A stretch of 27,498 nucleotides of DNA from the NCBI GenBank assembly GCA_900769545.1, contig CAAGGZ010000078.1, positions 1 through 27,498 of the forward strand, written 5' to 3'. Made by a program: the position numbers and the translations under genes. The notes beneath the pieces are model-generated. The model was not told the DNA's origin. It searched no databases and saw nothing but the letters and a program-made list of their open reading frames with translations. Position 1 is the first letter of the stretch, and the number at the start of each line of letters is the position of its first letter. Origin of the DNA: Clostridia bacterium (lineage in GTDB: Bacteria > Bacillota > Clostridia > Christensenellales > Borkfalkiaceae). Positions 16,037 to 23,970 of the stretch are shown one piece after another.

Positions 16037-18516
16037 TTAACTTCTACTGTTACGGTTTTGAAGGGTACTGCAATATATACGCTGTCGCCCTTTATCATAT
16101 AGCGATTGGTTTCTTTACCGTTTATATACTCCTTCTCGCCGTCCTTCGGAGCCTCCAAAACAACCTGTACGGATAATCCGCTTGCATCCCCTCTCACCGA
16201 GTTGATCATAATTGCGTTATTAAACACGGTCAAATCGTATTTCAAGCCGCCAAACAGTAAATTCTCCGTTTTCCAATAGCCAAGCTGTTCAGGTAGATTC
16301 GGTTTGATCTGCAACATACTGCCATCGATAGACGTAAGTCCAAAGAAACCGTAAGGTATCGCCGCAATCGGCAATATCGATTCCAAAAATTCCCCATCGA
16401 TACCGACAATACCAACACCGTCACCTCTTTCACTCGCACCTTTGAGTGAATTTTGAAGAGGCCAATATTCGCCTTTGCCATCGCCGTCAGAATCCCATTG
16501 ACTCTGTTGATAATAATCCCAATAGAAACGGTCTGGATGCGTATTGTAATTATCGCTTTCTACATACCAATCGTAAATGTCCATATACCAAGATTCAATT
16601 TCTTTCAAACGGTTAAACGCGTCGTCCGAACCGTATACTTCAATTCGGCTCATAAGATCGTAAAAGGTCGTATACATATCTGCGCCACCGTTTTGCAGCT
16701 GCACCTCGCCGTACGTTACGCCTTCTATACCGCTGTACATACCCGTAAAGATAGCTACGGAATCTTTGTCTTCTTCGCAATACGTATTTAATCTGGGCGC
16801 AAGCTCGAAGAAGTAAATATCCTCCCCTTGCGAGCCGTTGCTATCCTTTTCAATAATACGCTTGCCGCTGATCCAGTCCATAATCGATTTTGCCTGTTCG
16901 TCCGTGGCAATTCCGTAATAGATAGCCTCCATATTCCACATAGTATAACCGTAATCATACCATTTGTCCTCTGCCTCGGCATAGCCTGCAACGAAACGAC
17001 CCGTTTCTTCATCCCAGAAACCCGTATGGTCGCTATTATTGATCGTTTTTCTCAAAGCGGACAAAACGTCATCGGCTATTTCGTTCAAGGCTGCGGAATC
17101 ATACGTGTAATCGCTTGTGCCTTTGTTAAACTGTCTATCTGCCGTTAATACCGTCGCCAAGCCCTTATCTACGTTCACACCTTTTGTTTCCAAAATATTT
17201 TCAAGATATGCAAGGTCTACAAGAGCCTTATAAAAATAGGTATTCGAATGGAAATCGTACTTCGGCATAAACGACATATCCCAATACCCGTTGGCAATCG
17301 TCATCGCGATTTGGTCGCTTACATATTCCGAAGTTCTGTCTGCGTCATGCCCGACAAGGTAAGATTGATCGTTCAAGCATCTTTCCTCATCATACATTTG
17401 CATATAAAAGTTCATCGCTTTACGAGCTCTTGTAATATTTTCTGTGAGATATTCTATATCATTCGTATATTCGTAGTCCTTACGAAGAGAAGAAATCAAC
17501 AAGGACGCATTGTTGGAATGTCTCGTGTCATAATCCGAACGCACGTAGCTCAATCCAAAATCACCGCTCAGTGTTTTTCCTTCCTTGGGGACAATTTCTA
17601 CTTTAATCTGTCTGATATACGACGTTAACTCTTTATCCGACTTCCAAGCCTCCTCTGCATACATAGGCAAGTAAATCATGTGTTCGTAAATCGGCGTATA
17701 GTCATAAGCTATAAAGGCGTTTTCGTTCACGGATACTCTCTTGTCCTCGCTCCATTCGGGAGACTCTTTCGTCGTATACCATACGTAAACGTCTTCGATG
17801 TTATCCGATTCTGCCGAATACATACGCAAGTCAATTTCCAACAAAGGAGCGTGGTAAGCGCAGATTAAGTCGAGGGTTGTAGGTTCGGGGGAAACAAATT
17901 CAACGCTTGTTGCATTTTCAACCGTCGCAGTAAACAAGCCCGATAACAATTTTGCATCTGCATTACTTGACCATTGCGTTCTGTCTTCACCGTTAAAATC
18001 CCAGCTCGTAGACATCCCCTCCGAATTATTACTCGTCGGGAAGGGCCACCCCATACGGTGCTCGCCGTGTAAAACGGTAGAATTTGCGTCTAATATCAAA
18101 TCGCTTTGCTGCCATACGTATCCGTATCTATCTACGGGAACTCCCGAAAGCAATTTCCGCATACCTTCAATTCTTTCGTTCGTGTCTCCCTCCAAGCTGC
18201 TGATAGGATAGAACGCCATAGACATCCACTCCTGCCAGAAAAGCTGTTGACTGGTAAACCCTGGCTCTGCGCTGATAACCTTTTGATTCAAACCGTTCTC
18301 GTAAATACCGCCGGCGTGTCTTTTAAAATAATCGTTTAAGAAAAAGTCAAAATCACTGTCCGTGCTTGAAAAATACACGAGATTTTCGCTTTCCTTTTCA
18401 TATACGTAATTGTTTACTGAATAATACGTCTTCTTTTCAGCCCCACCGCAAGCAGTTGCAGCAAGCATACATAAAGCCAATGAAGCGCATCCGAATCTTC
18501 TGATATTTTTATTCAT
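16033..18516 (-). CDS. Glycosidase-like surface lipoprotein ((alpha/alpha)6-type), family not assigned
   Basis: An 827-aa predicted lipoprotein (signal peptide, Cys23 in ATAC). The N-terminal third is beta-rich (HRMGWPFPTSNNSEG, STSWDFNGEDRTQW). The central part (about 350-720) is alpha-helical with repeated aromatic/acidic pairs (NDQSYLVGHDADR, HTGFWDEETGRF, WYDYGYTMWN, DRFYWDYYQQSQW) and a Ca-site-like DSDGDGKGEYW. The C-terminal ~100 aa form a small beta domain (IKPNLPEQLGYW, KYDLTV), typical of six-hairpin glycosidases. I cannot name a GH family or point to the acid/base pair. The ATG at 18516 has AGGAG upstream and overlaps the previous gene by 8 nt. The orphan copy of its C-terminal domain follows at once. 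The likely role is cleavage or binding of a glycan at the cell surface. Confidence 0.85.
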   Translation of the reverse strand: MNKNIRRFGCASLALCMLAATACGGAEKKTYYSVNNYVYEKESENLVYFSSTDSDFDFFLNDYFKRHAGGIYENGLNQKVISAEPGFTSQQLFWQEWMSMAFYPISSLEGDTNERIEGMRKLLSGVPVDRYGYVWQQSDLILDANSTVLHGEHRMGWPFPTSNNSEGMSTSWDFNGEDRTQWSSNADAKLLSGLFTATVENATSVEFVSPEPTTLDLICAYHAPLLEIDLRMYSAESDNIEDVYVWYTTKESPEWSEDKRVSVNENAFIAYDYTPIYEHMIYLPMYAEEAWKSDKELTSYIRQIKVEIVPKEGKTLSGDFGLSYVRSDYDTRHSNNASLLISSLRKDYEYTNDIEYLTENITRARKAMNFYMQMYDEERCLNDQSYLVGHDADRTSEYVSDQIAMTIANGYWDMSFMPKYDFHSNTYFYKALVDLAYLENILETKGVNVDKGLATVLTADRQFNKGTSDYTYDSAALNEIADDVLSALRKTINNSDHTGFWDEETGRFVAGYAEAEDKWYDYGYTMWNMEAIYYGIATDEQAKSIMDWISGKRIIEKDSNGSQGEDIYFFELAPRLNTYCEEDKDSVAIFTGMYSGIEGVTYGEVQLQNGGADMYTTFYDLMSRIEVYGSDDAFNRLKEIESWYMDIYDWYVESDNYNTHPDRFYWDYYQQSQWDSDGDGKGEYWPLQNSLKGASERGDGVGIVGIDGEFLESILPIAAIPYGFFGLTSIDGSMLQIKPNLPEQLGYWKTENLLFGGLKYDLTVFNNAIMINSVRGDASGLSVQVVLEAPKDGEKEYINGKETNRYMIKGDSVYIAVPFKTVTVEVK

Positions 18517-20866
18517 CTTGTTTTCTCCTTACTGTAAACATAACCGCCGTCAACGATACTACCGTCAACAATAACGCGGAAGCTCCCGCAAGTGAAGAGC
18601 CGCACCCCTCTTCGACCACAGGGTCAGGCGCTTGTACTACCGTTTGCTCTACACAAAACGACATTTGTTTGCCGTTGTATTTTACCGTAAAGGTCGCAAC
18701 GCCGTTACTTTCCGATTTTGTCACTTCAAAGTCGGTACCGTCAACCCAAACGCTACTTACCACAGCTTTATAATCCGTTTTCAACGTATCGCCGTCATGT
18801 ACAAGCTGTCCGTCAAAATATACGGAATACTCTCTTTCCTCTTCTTCCAAAACAAACACACCGTCTCTCAAGACAAATTTATAGTCGGTCATTGTTTTTA
18901 CCCCGGTAGGGAATATAAAACCGCTCTTGAACTCCACCGTTACGCCGTTACCGTTTTCAAAAAGCGAAGCAATCGCCGGATATTCGTCGGCGTCGGAGTC
19001 TATCCATATCCCCAACCAATTTTTACCCATGGTTCCATAGTGTACCATAACGCAAGTTTGATGCGCGTTTCTTGCGTGAAATTCACCGATGGTTTTTCCA
19101 TTGATCACGATACTATCCATCATCGAAGATTTATAGCCCATTAAATTAAACAATTCCGTATACGAAGCGTTATACAAAGCTGCGCCCAAAGCGCTTTCTC
19201 TCCATACCTCAGGCTCGCAAATGTTCAACAAATTTTTGGTTACAATGTCCTGATCGAACGTTACGCCGATATACAAATTATTCTTCGCGTCTTTATGGAA
19301 AGCCCACTCGAGCTCCAACGCTTTCACTTCTTGAAAGCTTTGCTCGGGTTCAATATCAATAACGACTTCATTTTCAAAAGCCAAATTGTCTGTAAATAAG
19401 CTATAAAGATGATAATGGTAAGTTCTATCTAACAGTTCTCCATTTGGGAACGTCAAGCCCTTCAGCACACTGATTTTATTGCAAGCATAATTTACGTCTG
19501 CATTTTTAATCTGCCCTGCACCTTGATATGCTTTGGAAAGAGTGACGTTAATTTGATATATCCCACTTAACGAAACCCATTCCGCTTGAACATAATCACC
19601 GTCTGCATTTATCTCTTCCAGGCTGACGTCATTGATACAGAACTTGGAATAATCCACGTTGTTGCTAAAAAATTTACCCTTTTTACTAAAACGGAAGGAA
19701 AGACAATAATCGCTTTCCGTTTCCGAAATCACTAAGGATTTTTCATAAACAAGCCTTTCATCCGTTGCGCCGCCGAGACTAAATTCGCCCACGCCTACAT
19801 AGTTTCGTTCCGGATTTTCCAAATCTCCGTCGTTTGTGAAACGAAATACAAGCGTCTCTACCATACCGTCATCGTCTGCGTACAACGACAAAAGCAAGGA
19901 AATATTCGACCAGCCGCGCCCTGCAGTAACTTCCTCCAACTTTTCTCCCAAGCTTTCCGTCGTTACGCCGTTGGCGTTGTAGGTTTCCATCGTTCTGGCT
20001 TCATGAACGTAAAAACGAAGGTTTATAACTCCAAAGACAGAGGTGTCGATGGGATTTACGAAATCCATAACGAATAAATTGCCCTTTACGGTATTTTGGT
20101 CTGAAGCCAATACGTAGTTGTAGTCCCCCACTGCTTCGTAATTTCTGGAAAACTGCATAGTAGGAGCTTCCGAATGACCTTTGAAAGTACTGCCCTCGGG
20201 ACGTTTATAAAAGAACTCTTCGCTTGCGTCGTAAACTACCCCTTCTTCGTATCCGTTGAACAAATACGTTTTTATCCATTCTCCTTCTCTTTTACAATAC
20301 AAAGTCCCTTCCTCTAAGATAATCGCGGATGGTTCTTCCACGCCAAAATAGCCGCGCGCAAGCGTGGGCAAAGTACAACCCTCTTTGATTTCGATTTCTG
20401 TTGCATTCGACAATACTCCAGCCGCAAAAGAAAGTCCTAAGCCCTCTATTCTCTGAAATCTATTGGCATAGAGCGCATGCTCGATATTCTTTAAGGGAAC
20501 GCCGTCAATCAATATGTATTCGGCATAATTATACTCAGACAAGTTTTTATTCAACAGCGCGTTATGTACGTTGTTTTCGTTTCTGTCCTCATAAGCGAGC
20601 GTTTCTACCCATTTGTATTGTTCGCCTGCGCCTGTCTCAAGCGTTTCGTCAAAGGCTGCGGTAATAAAATCCGTCTCCGTCAGATAGAAAATAACCGTAT
20701 CGGCATCTTCAAACCATTCAGCATTTTCGATTTTGACGGATAATTGCCCCTCGTCAGCCTTAGCCTCGACGTCAAATTGCGTCAAAATACCTAATCCCAT
20801 GAATACAAAACTCATGATGAAGAATAACGCAACTACTATTCGTTTGGAAAATCTATTTTTTTGCAT
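18509..20866 (-). CDS. Secreted surface protein with GCGSS C-terminal membrane anchor
   Basis: A 785-aa exported protein. It has a long N-terminal signal segment (residues about 9-30, likely cut after AKA at 37), a beta-rich ectodomain and a C-terminal tail typical of surface anchoring. Residues 754-758 read GCGSS, then come a hydrophobic helix of about 20 residues (AGASALLLTVVSLTAVMF) and a basic end (VRRKQDE). There is no LPXTG. The layout resembles Cys/Gly-type sorting tails handled by non-sortase systems in other bacteria, but could also be a simple membrane anchor. The last ~70 residues before the tail look like a small Ig-like domain (YSVYFDGQLVHDGD). GGAGG lies 5 nt before the ATG. It sits between the oxidoreductase gene (27-nt gap) and the glycosidase-like lipoprotein (8-nt overlap), so it shares their operon. 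Ligand unknown. Confidence 0.85.
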   Translation of the reverse strand: MQKNRFSKRIVVALFFIMSFVFMGLGILTQFDVEAKADEGQLSVKIENAEWFEDADTVIFYLTETDFITAAFDETLETGAGEQYKWVETLAYEDRNENNVHNALLNKNLSEYNYAEYILIDGVPLKNIEHALYANRFQRIEGLGLSFAAGVLSNATEIEIKEGCTLPTLARGYFGVEEPSAIILEEGTLYCKREGEWIKTYLFNGYEEGVVYDASEEFFYKRPEGSTFKGHSEAPTMQFSRNYEAVGDYNYVLASDQNTVKGNLFVMDFVNPIDTSVFGVINLRFYVHEARTMETYNANGVTTESLGEKLEEVTAGRGWSNISLLLSLYADDDGMVETLVFRFTNDGDLENPERNYVGVGEFSLGGATDERLVYEKSLVISETESDYCLSFRFSKKGKFFSNNVDYSKFCINDVSLEEINADGDYVQAEWVSLSGIYQINVTLSKAYQGAGQIKNADVNYACNKISVLKGLTFPNGELLDRTYHYHLYSLFTDNLAFENEVVIDIEPEQSFQEVKALELEWAFHKDAKNNLYIGVTFDQDIVTKNLLNICEPEVWRESALGAALYNASYTELFNLMGYKSSMMDSIVINGKTIGEFHARNAHQTCVMVHYGTMGKNWLGIWIDSDADEYPAIASLFENGNGVTVEFKSGFIFPTGVKTMTDYKFVLRDGVFVLEEEEREYSVYFDGQLVHDGDTLKTDYKAVVSSVWVDGTDFEVTKSESNGVATFTVKYNGKQMSFCVEQTVVQAPDPVVEEGCGSSLAGASALLLTVVSLTAVMFTVRRKQDE

Positions 20867-20893
20867 ATCATTCCTCCCTAATTATTGAACGTT

Positions 20894-22174
20894 TTATTTT
20901 CTGTAATTTTCAATTTGCACCAACTTACCGCCTGCCAAACGGGATTCCTCTGCTGCGAGCGCCATATAATGGCTTTCGATAGATTCATCGATGGACGTCG
21001 CTACTTTGGGACTCTTACCCGTCATAATGTCATACAGTTCGTCAATCATTCTGTGATCGCCGCCGCCGTGTCCTTCCAAATCGTCCGTAAGATCGGCAAT
21101 CTTCCAAACGGTGTCCTCACCAAAATATTTTCTCAACGTAATCGTGCCTTCGCCCTCGCGGAGTTCAAGCTCTCCGTCCGTTCCGAAGAAACGAATATCT
21201 CTGCCGCCGTTCTTGACAAACGCCTCCATTTTCAACGTTGCCGTCACGCCGTTTTCAAACTGCATAATTACCGTTTGATTATCCACTACGTCGTTATCGC
21301 AAGCAAATACGCATCTGCCGTAAGGACTGGTCGTAATCGATTCTAAAAGAGCCTCCTCAGTCGTAGGATAAGCGTCCGTGATAAGGTTAAACGGGAATAA
21401 ATTGACGGGCTTTCCGCAAGTTTTCCACATATCTATATAGATTTTTTTTGCGCTATATACACAAGAATCTACGTACTTGCAATTCACACATCGATCCGCC
21501 GCTCCCTCAGGTTTAAATTCGGGTTTGAAATAAGCAAGACTGCCCATAGAGGAAACCGACTTACATTGACTTCCTGCAAAATCTTGAATCAAATCCAAGT
21601 CGTGACAGCATTTAGCCATAATCATCGGCGCGGCAACCTTTCTGTTTCTCCAATTCCCTCTTACGTAAGAATGCGCCTCGTGCCAATACACGACGTTTTC
21701 GGTATGGTCAATGGAGATGAGCTTCCCAATCGCGCCGCTATTTAAAATTTCTTTAAGCTTTCTCATCATTACGGTATATCTGAGCACGTGGCATACCATA
21801 ATTTTTTTGCCCGTCTCGCGCGCCAATTCCGCCAATTCCCGCAACTCTTCAGCCTTATCGGAAATAGGTTTTTCCATTACAATATCGTATCCAAGCTGTA
21901 ACGCTTTTTTCGCCATACGAATATGTAATCCGTCCCCCGTTGTGATAAAAAGTACGTCGCTCAGTTTCTTCTCAAAAAACTCTTCTTCCGAAGCAAATCT
22001 GTTTTCTTCAGTAACTTCAAAGAGCTCCCCGTATTTGTTAAGTCTAACAGCGTTAATATCGCATATATGCGTAATTTTAAACTTATCCTTTTGAGTAATG
22101 AGATAACGACCATAGGCTTCTCCACCTCTACCCCCAAGACCGATAATAGACACCGTTACAATTTTCTTATTCAT
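20894..22174 (-). CDS. Gfo/Idh/MocA-family NAD(P)-dependent oxidoreductase
   Basis: A 426-aa cytoplasmic protein of the Gfo/Idh/MocA family, which uses tightly bound or exchangeable NAD(P) to oxidise or reduce sugars and sometimes to cleave glycosidic bonds. The N-terminal Rossmann fold has GLGGRGGEA (12-20), CDIN at 38-41 and the family motif EKPIS (101-105). The C-terminal alpha/beta domain has YWHEAHSYVRGNW and KCCHDLDLIQD, where the His-Asp pair is probably catalytic. Cys229, Cys232 and Cys238 form a small C-x2-C-x5-C cluster, perhaps structural. An upstream in-frame ATG at 22201 exists, but AAGGAG 7 nt before the ATG at 22174 decides the start. It is first in the operon with the surface proteins, so it probably processes a sugar from the same glycan. 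The exact substrate is not predictable. Confidence 0.92.
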   Translation of the reverse strand: MNKKIVTVSIIGLGGRGGEAYGRYLITQKDKFKITHICDINAVRLNKYGELFEVTEENRFASEEEFFEKKLSDVLFITTGDGLHIRMAKKALQLGYDIVMEKPISDKAEELRELAELARETGKKIMVCHVLRYTVMMRKLKEILNSGAIGKLISIDHTENVVYWHEAHSYVRGNWRNRKVAAPMIMAKCCHDLDLIQDFAGSQCKSVSSMGSLAYFKPEFKPEGAADRCVNCKYVDSCVYSAKKIYIDMWKTCGKPVNLFPFNLITDAYPTTEEALLESITTSPYGRCVFACDNDVVDNQTVIMQFENGVTATLKMEAFVKNGGRDIRFFGTDGELELREGEGTITLRKYFGEDTVWKIADLTDDLEGHGGGDHRMIDELYDIMTGKSPKVATSIDESIESHYMALAAEESRLAGGKLVQIENYRK

Positions 22175-22181
22175 AATTCTT

Positions 22182-22187
22182 CTCCTT
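22182..22187 (-). promoter_or_regulatory. Ribosome binding site deciding the oxidoreductase start
   Basis: AAGGAG on the minus strand, 7 nt before the ATG at 22174. The alternative ATG at 22201 lies upstream of this site and has no SD. Confidence 0.85.
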
Positions 22188-22238
22188 TCCTCTATACGCA
22201 TTTTAATTTTTTAATCTGTATCAAACTGATTCTTCGCG

Positions 22239-22251
22239 AATTTGGCAAATT
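22239..22251. promoter_or_regulatory. Perfect 13-bp palindrome, candidate operator
   Basis: AATTTG-G-CAAATT, next to a TTCGCGAA palindrome (22233-22240), lies in the 5' leader between the promoter at 22401-22429 and the oxidoreductase gene. It could bind a repressor. No regulator gene is in the window, and AT-rich palindromes also arise by chance. Confidence 0.3.
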
Positions 22252-22400
22252 TCCCATTCAGCGAAAATAGTAACATATTTTTTCAACTTATTGAATACTG
22301 AACTTTTTAGGAGCTTTGCCATTCTTCACCAAAGCGTAATTTATTACGTTATTTTACTCAAACTATCGAAACTAAAAAAGTTTATAATCTTCCTAATTAT

Positions 22401-22429
22401 ATTTTACACCCAAAACCCCCCAAAATCAA
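22401..22429 (-). promoter_or_regulatory. Candidate promoter of the glycan cluster
   Basis: TTGATT (22424-22429) and TAAAAT (22401-22406) on the minus strand with a 17-nt spacer. It implies a leader of about 220 nt before the oxidoreductase ATG, with two small hairpins (CGTAA/TTACG and GCTTTG/CAAAGC). Confidence 0.5.
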
Positions 22430-22550
22430 TATCATTTTTAAGAAAAACTACTTCATTTTTTAATATTTTTAATACTCCTGATAAACAAAGATAAATTCAA
22501 GCTATATCCGTTGTGAATAACCGCCCTTTTTTCTTTTTTTATTTAACTAC

Positions 22551-22604
22551 TATAATAAAAAAATAAAGGCGAAACCGTCTCCTAATGGAAACGGATTCGT
22601 CTTT
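22551..22604 (-). terminator. Terminator after tRNA-Glu
   Basis: On the minus strand AAAG-x-CGAA-x-CCGTTT pairs with AGACGG-x-TTCG-x-CTTT around a short loop, followed by a run of seven T residues. Two internal mismatches. Confidence 0.75.
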
Positions 22605-22612
22605 AACTCGTT

Positions 22613-22687
22613 TGGTGACCCGTACGGGACTCGAACCCATGATACCACCGTGAGAGGGTGGTGTCTTAACCGCTTGACCAACGGGCC
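22613..22687 (-). tRNA. tRNA-Glu, anticodon CTC
   Basis: A 75-nt cloverleaf on the minus strand with encoded CCA (22613-22615). The acceptor GGCCCGT pairs with ACGGGTC (one G-U) and the discriminator is A. The anticodon stem CCACC/GGTGG encloses CTCTCAC, giving anticodon CTC for GAG codons. The T stem ATGGG/CCCGT surrounds TTCGAGT. It is the second, intact unit of a transcript whose first unit is a decayed relative. A UUC-anticodon tRNA-Glu would be expected elsewhere in the genome. Confidence 0.95.
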
Positions 22688-22714
22688 ATTTATCTATTTA
22701 CTTTTTGTCCCGTA

Positions 22715-22837
22715 CCGTACGGGAATCTCCGATGCCCTTAAAAGGGAACCCTCGGAGAGTGTCGCAACTCCGTTGCTCGCGCGAACCCATGATACCACCG
22801 TGATAAGCGAAAGTCTTAACCGCTTGATGGGCGCGCC
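22715..22837 (-). pseudogene. Decayed tRNA-Glu-like copy with a structured insertion in the T-loop
   Basis: Reading from 22837 leftwards, the sequence follows the tRNA-Glu layout: a 7-nt acceptor strand, then CAAGCGGTTAAGAC exactly as in the intact gene, then CACGGTGGTATCATGGGTTCG exactly as in its anticodon 3' strand and T arm, to 22782. The 5' anticodon strand is changed and no longer pairs, so it cannot be a normal tRNA. After GGGTTCG, 56 unrelated nt (22726-22781) are inserted before TTCCCGTACGG (22715-22725), which resembles the missing T stem 3' side. The promoter at 22857-22885 is 20 nt upstream, so the copy is probably still transcribed. Confidence 0.75.
22726..22781. repeat. 56-nt hairpin-rich insert inside the tRNA-like copy
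   Basis: Two strong hairpins: GCAAC-TCC-GTTGC (22764-22776), and CTCCGA (22728-22733) with TCGGAG (22752-22757) enclosing CCCTT/AAGGG (22735-22746). The insert is followed by a CCCGTAC-C-GTACGGG inverted repeat (22709-22723). It resembles a small palindromic mobile element, but origin and copy number cannot be seen here. Confidence 0.5.
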
Positions 22838-22856
22838 ATTCACATTTTGCTTTAAA

Positions 22857-22885
22857 AGTATAGCATATTTTTTTAGGAATATCAA
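22857..22885 (-). promoter_or_regulatory. Promoter of the tRNA-Glu transcript
   Basis: TTGATA (22880-22885) and TATACT (22857-22862) on the minus strand, 17 nt apart, 20 nt before the tRNA-like copy. Near consensus. Confidence 0.8.
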
Positions 22886-22916
22886 CTATTTTTTTAGCAA
22901 AACAAAAAATTTTATT

Positions 22917-23642
22917 TCATATTTTTAAATCAGAAAACACTTTGCCAATATCCTCAGTAAAAACAAGTTCCGCACTTTTATCCGCAAAAGTCGGCGTGCG
23001 GTTGATAACAATTAAATGTTTTCCGTGAAAATATTGCAAGAGTCCCGCCGCAGGATATACCACGAGCGACGTACCGCCTACAATCAGCGTCTTTGCGTTT
23101 GCAATCGCATTCACTGCGCCAATAACCGTTTTATCGTCCAGCCCCTCTTCATAGAGCACAACGTCAGGTTTTATCAGCCCTCCACAATCACAATAAGGAA
23201 CTCCTTCCATAGCCGTAATCTCATACATGGTATGGCTCTTTTTGCATTTTAAACAATAATTACGCCAAACGCTGCCGTGCAATTCGTAGACCTTTTCACT
23301 GCCAGCCGTTTGGTGCAAACCGTCTATATTTTGCGTTACGATAGCGTTCAGTTTCCCCTCTTTTTCGAGCCTTGCCAACACCGTATGGCATGGATTGGGT
23401 TTCGCCTCGGGATAGAGCATCTTACGCTTATAAAATCGGTAAAACTCTTTCGTATTGGCATAGAAAAACGAATGCGAAACCATCGTTTCGGGCGGATAGG
23501 CGTACTCCTCGTTATACAATCCGTCCGTAGAGCGGAAATCAGGAATTCCACTTTCCGTGCTAACGCCGGCGCCGCCGAAAAATACCACGCCGCCCTCTTC
23601 GATAATCGCCTTTAGTTTTCCAACCCTTTCTGTATAATCCAT
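22917..23642 (-). CDS. Sir2-family NAD-dependent protein deacetylase (sirtuin)
   Basis: About 241 aa; removes acetyl or related acyl groups from protein lysines using NAD, releasing nicotinamide and O-acetyl-ADP-ribose. The NAD-binding motif GAGVSTESGIPDFRS lies near residues 25-39, TQNIDGLH near 104-111 and the catalytic His in ELHGS at about 123. The zinc ribbon is intact: Cys131, Cys134, Cys152, Cys154 (C-x2-C and C-x-C). The length is typical of bacterial CobB/SrtN enzymes. Two ATG codons stand side by side; I chose the second (23642) because AGAGG is then 5 nt away, against 2 nt for the first (23645). It is downstream of the DUF1858 gene, separated by a strong terminator, and shows no clear promoter of its own, so read-through or a weak promoter may serve it. 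Confidence 0.95.
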   Translation of the reverse strand: MDYTERVGKLKAIIEEGGVVFFGGAGVSTESGIPDFRSTDGLYNEEYAYPPETMVSHSFFYANTKEFYRFYKRKMLYPEAKPNPCHTVLARLEKEGKLNAIVTQNIDGLHQTAGSEKVYELHGSVWRNYCLKCKKSHTMYEITAMEGVPYCDCGGLIKPDVVLYEEGLDDKTVIGAVNAIANAKTLIVGGTSLVVYPAAGLLQYFHGKHLIVINRTPTFADKSAELVFTEDIGKVFSDLKI

Positions 23643-23657
23643 CATAACCTCTACGAT

Positions 23658-23684
23658 AAAAGGGCAGGAATCTCCTGCCCTTTT
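23658..23684 (-). terminator. Strong terminator between DUF1858 and sirtuin genes
   Basis: AAAAGGGCAGGA and TCCTGCCCTTTT form a perfect 12-bp stem around a 3-nt loop. T runs flank both sides, so it may work in both directions. Confidence 0.88.
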
Positions 23685-23693
23685 TCCTTTTGT

Positions 23694-23894
23694 TTAGTCT
23701 TCCAAGCCTTCGTTAAGCTTTGCGAGCAACGTCTCAAGGTCTTCGCCGTGAACGGCAACAGCCTCAGCAACCGTTTCGCCGTGCGCCATAGCGCAACCGA
23801 AGCAATGCATCCCTGCCGCCATCAAAATTTCAGGCGCGTTGGGATTGATTTCCAAACATTCTGCAATCAAAGTATCCGCAGTAATTTTAGCCAT
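23694..23894 (-). CDS. DUF1858 / hybrid-cluster-protein-associated redox disulfide domain protein
   Basis: A 66-aa protein made entirely of the DUF1858 domain. It has the family layout: TADTLIAECLE at the start, then an exposed Cys31-x2-Cys34 pair in GMHCFGCAMAHGET, and a C-terminal acidic helix. In anaerobes such proteins occur near hybrid cluster proteins and are thought to act in thiol/disulfide or nitrosative-stress chemistry; the exact role is not established. The ATG at 23894 has a clear AAAGGAG upstream. It lies about 75 nt after the phosphatase stop and ends at a strong terminator. No hybrid cluster protein gene is in the window. Confidence 0.92.
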   Translation of the reverse strand: MAKITADTLIAECLEINPNAPEILMAAGMHCFGCAMAHGETVAEAVAVHGEDLETLLAKLNEGLED

Positions 23895-23970
23895 TTTTCT
23901 ATCTCCTTTCGTTTATTTTCTCTATTATTTGTAACACATTTTTCTGTTGTTTAAACAGTAAATCTTAAAA

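Larger units (their letters stand above)
22175..22612. other. 438-bp intergenic region
   Basis: Contains the oxidoreductase RBS, the palindrome at 22239-22251, the promoter at 22401-22429 and the tRNA-Glu terminator at 22551-22604. The rest is AT-rich with no coding frame I can support. Confidence 0.6.

Noticed and set aside
16033..16040. Programmed -1 frameshift joining the 827-aa protein to the orphan domain
   Set aside because: The frames fit a -1 shift, but there is no slippery heptamer or clear downstream structure; deletion of a paralogue explains the layout better.
22728..22776. CRISPR-like repeat or attenuator reading of the hairpins in the tRNA relic
   Set aside because: There is only one copy of each hairpin, with no regular spacing and no T run after them.
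22650..22928. A 92-codon plus-strand frame and its minus-strand counterpart at 22694-22885
   Set aside because: Both are translations of tRNA, tRNA relic and palindromic insert sequence, with no RBS.
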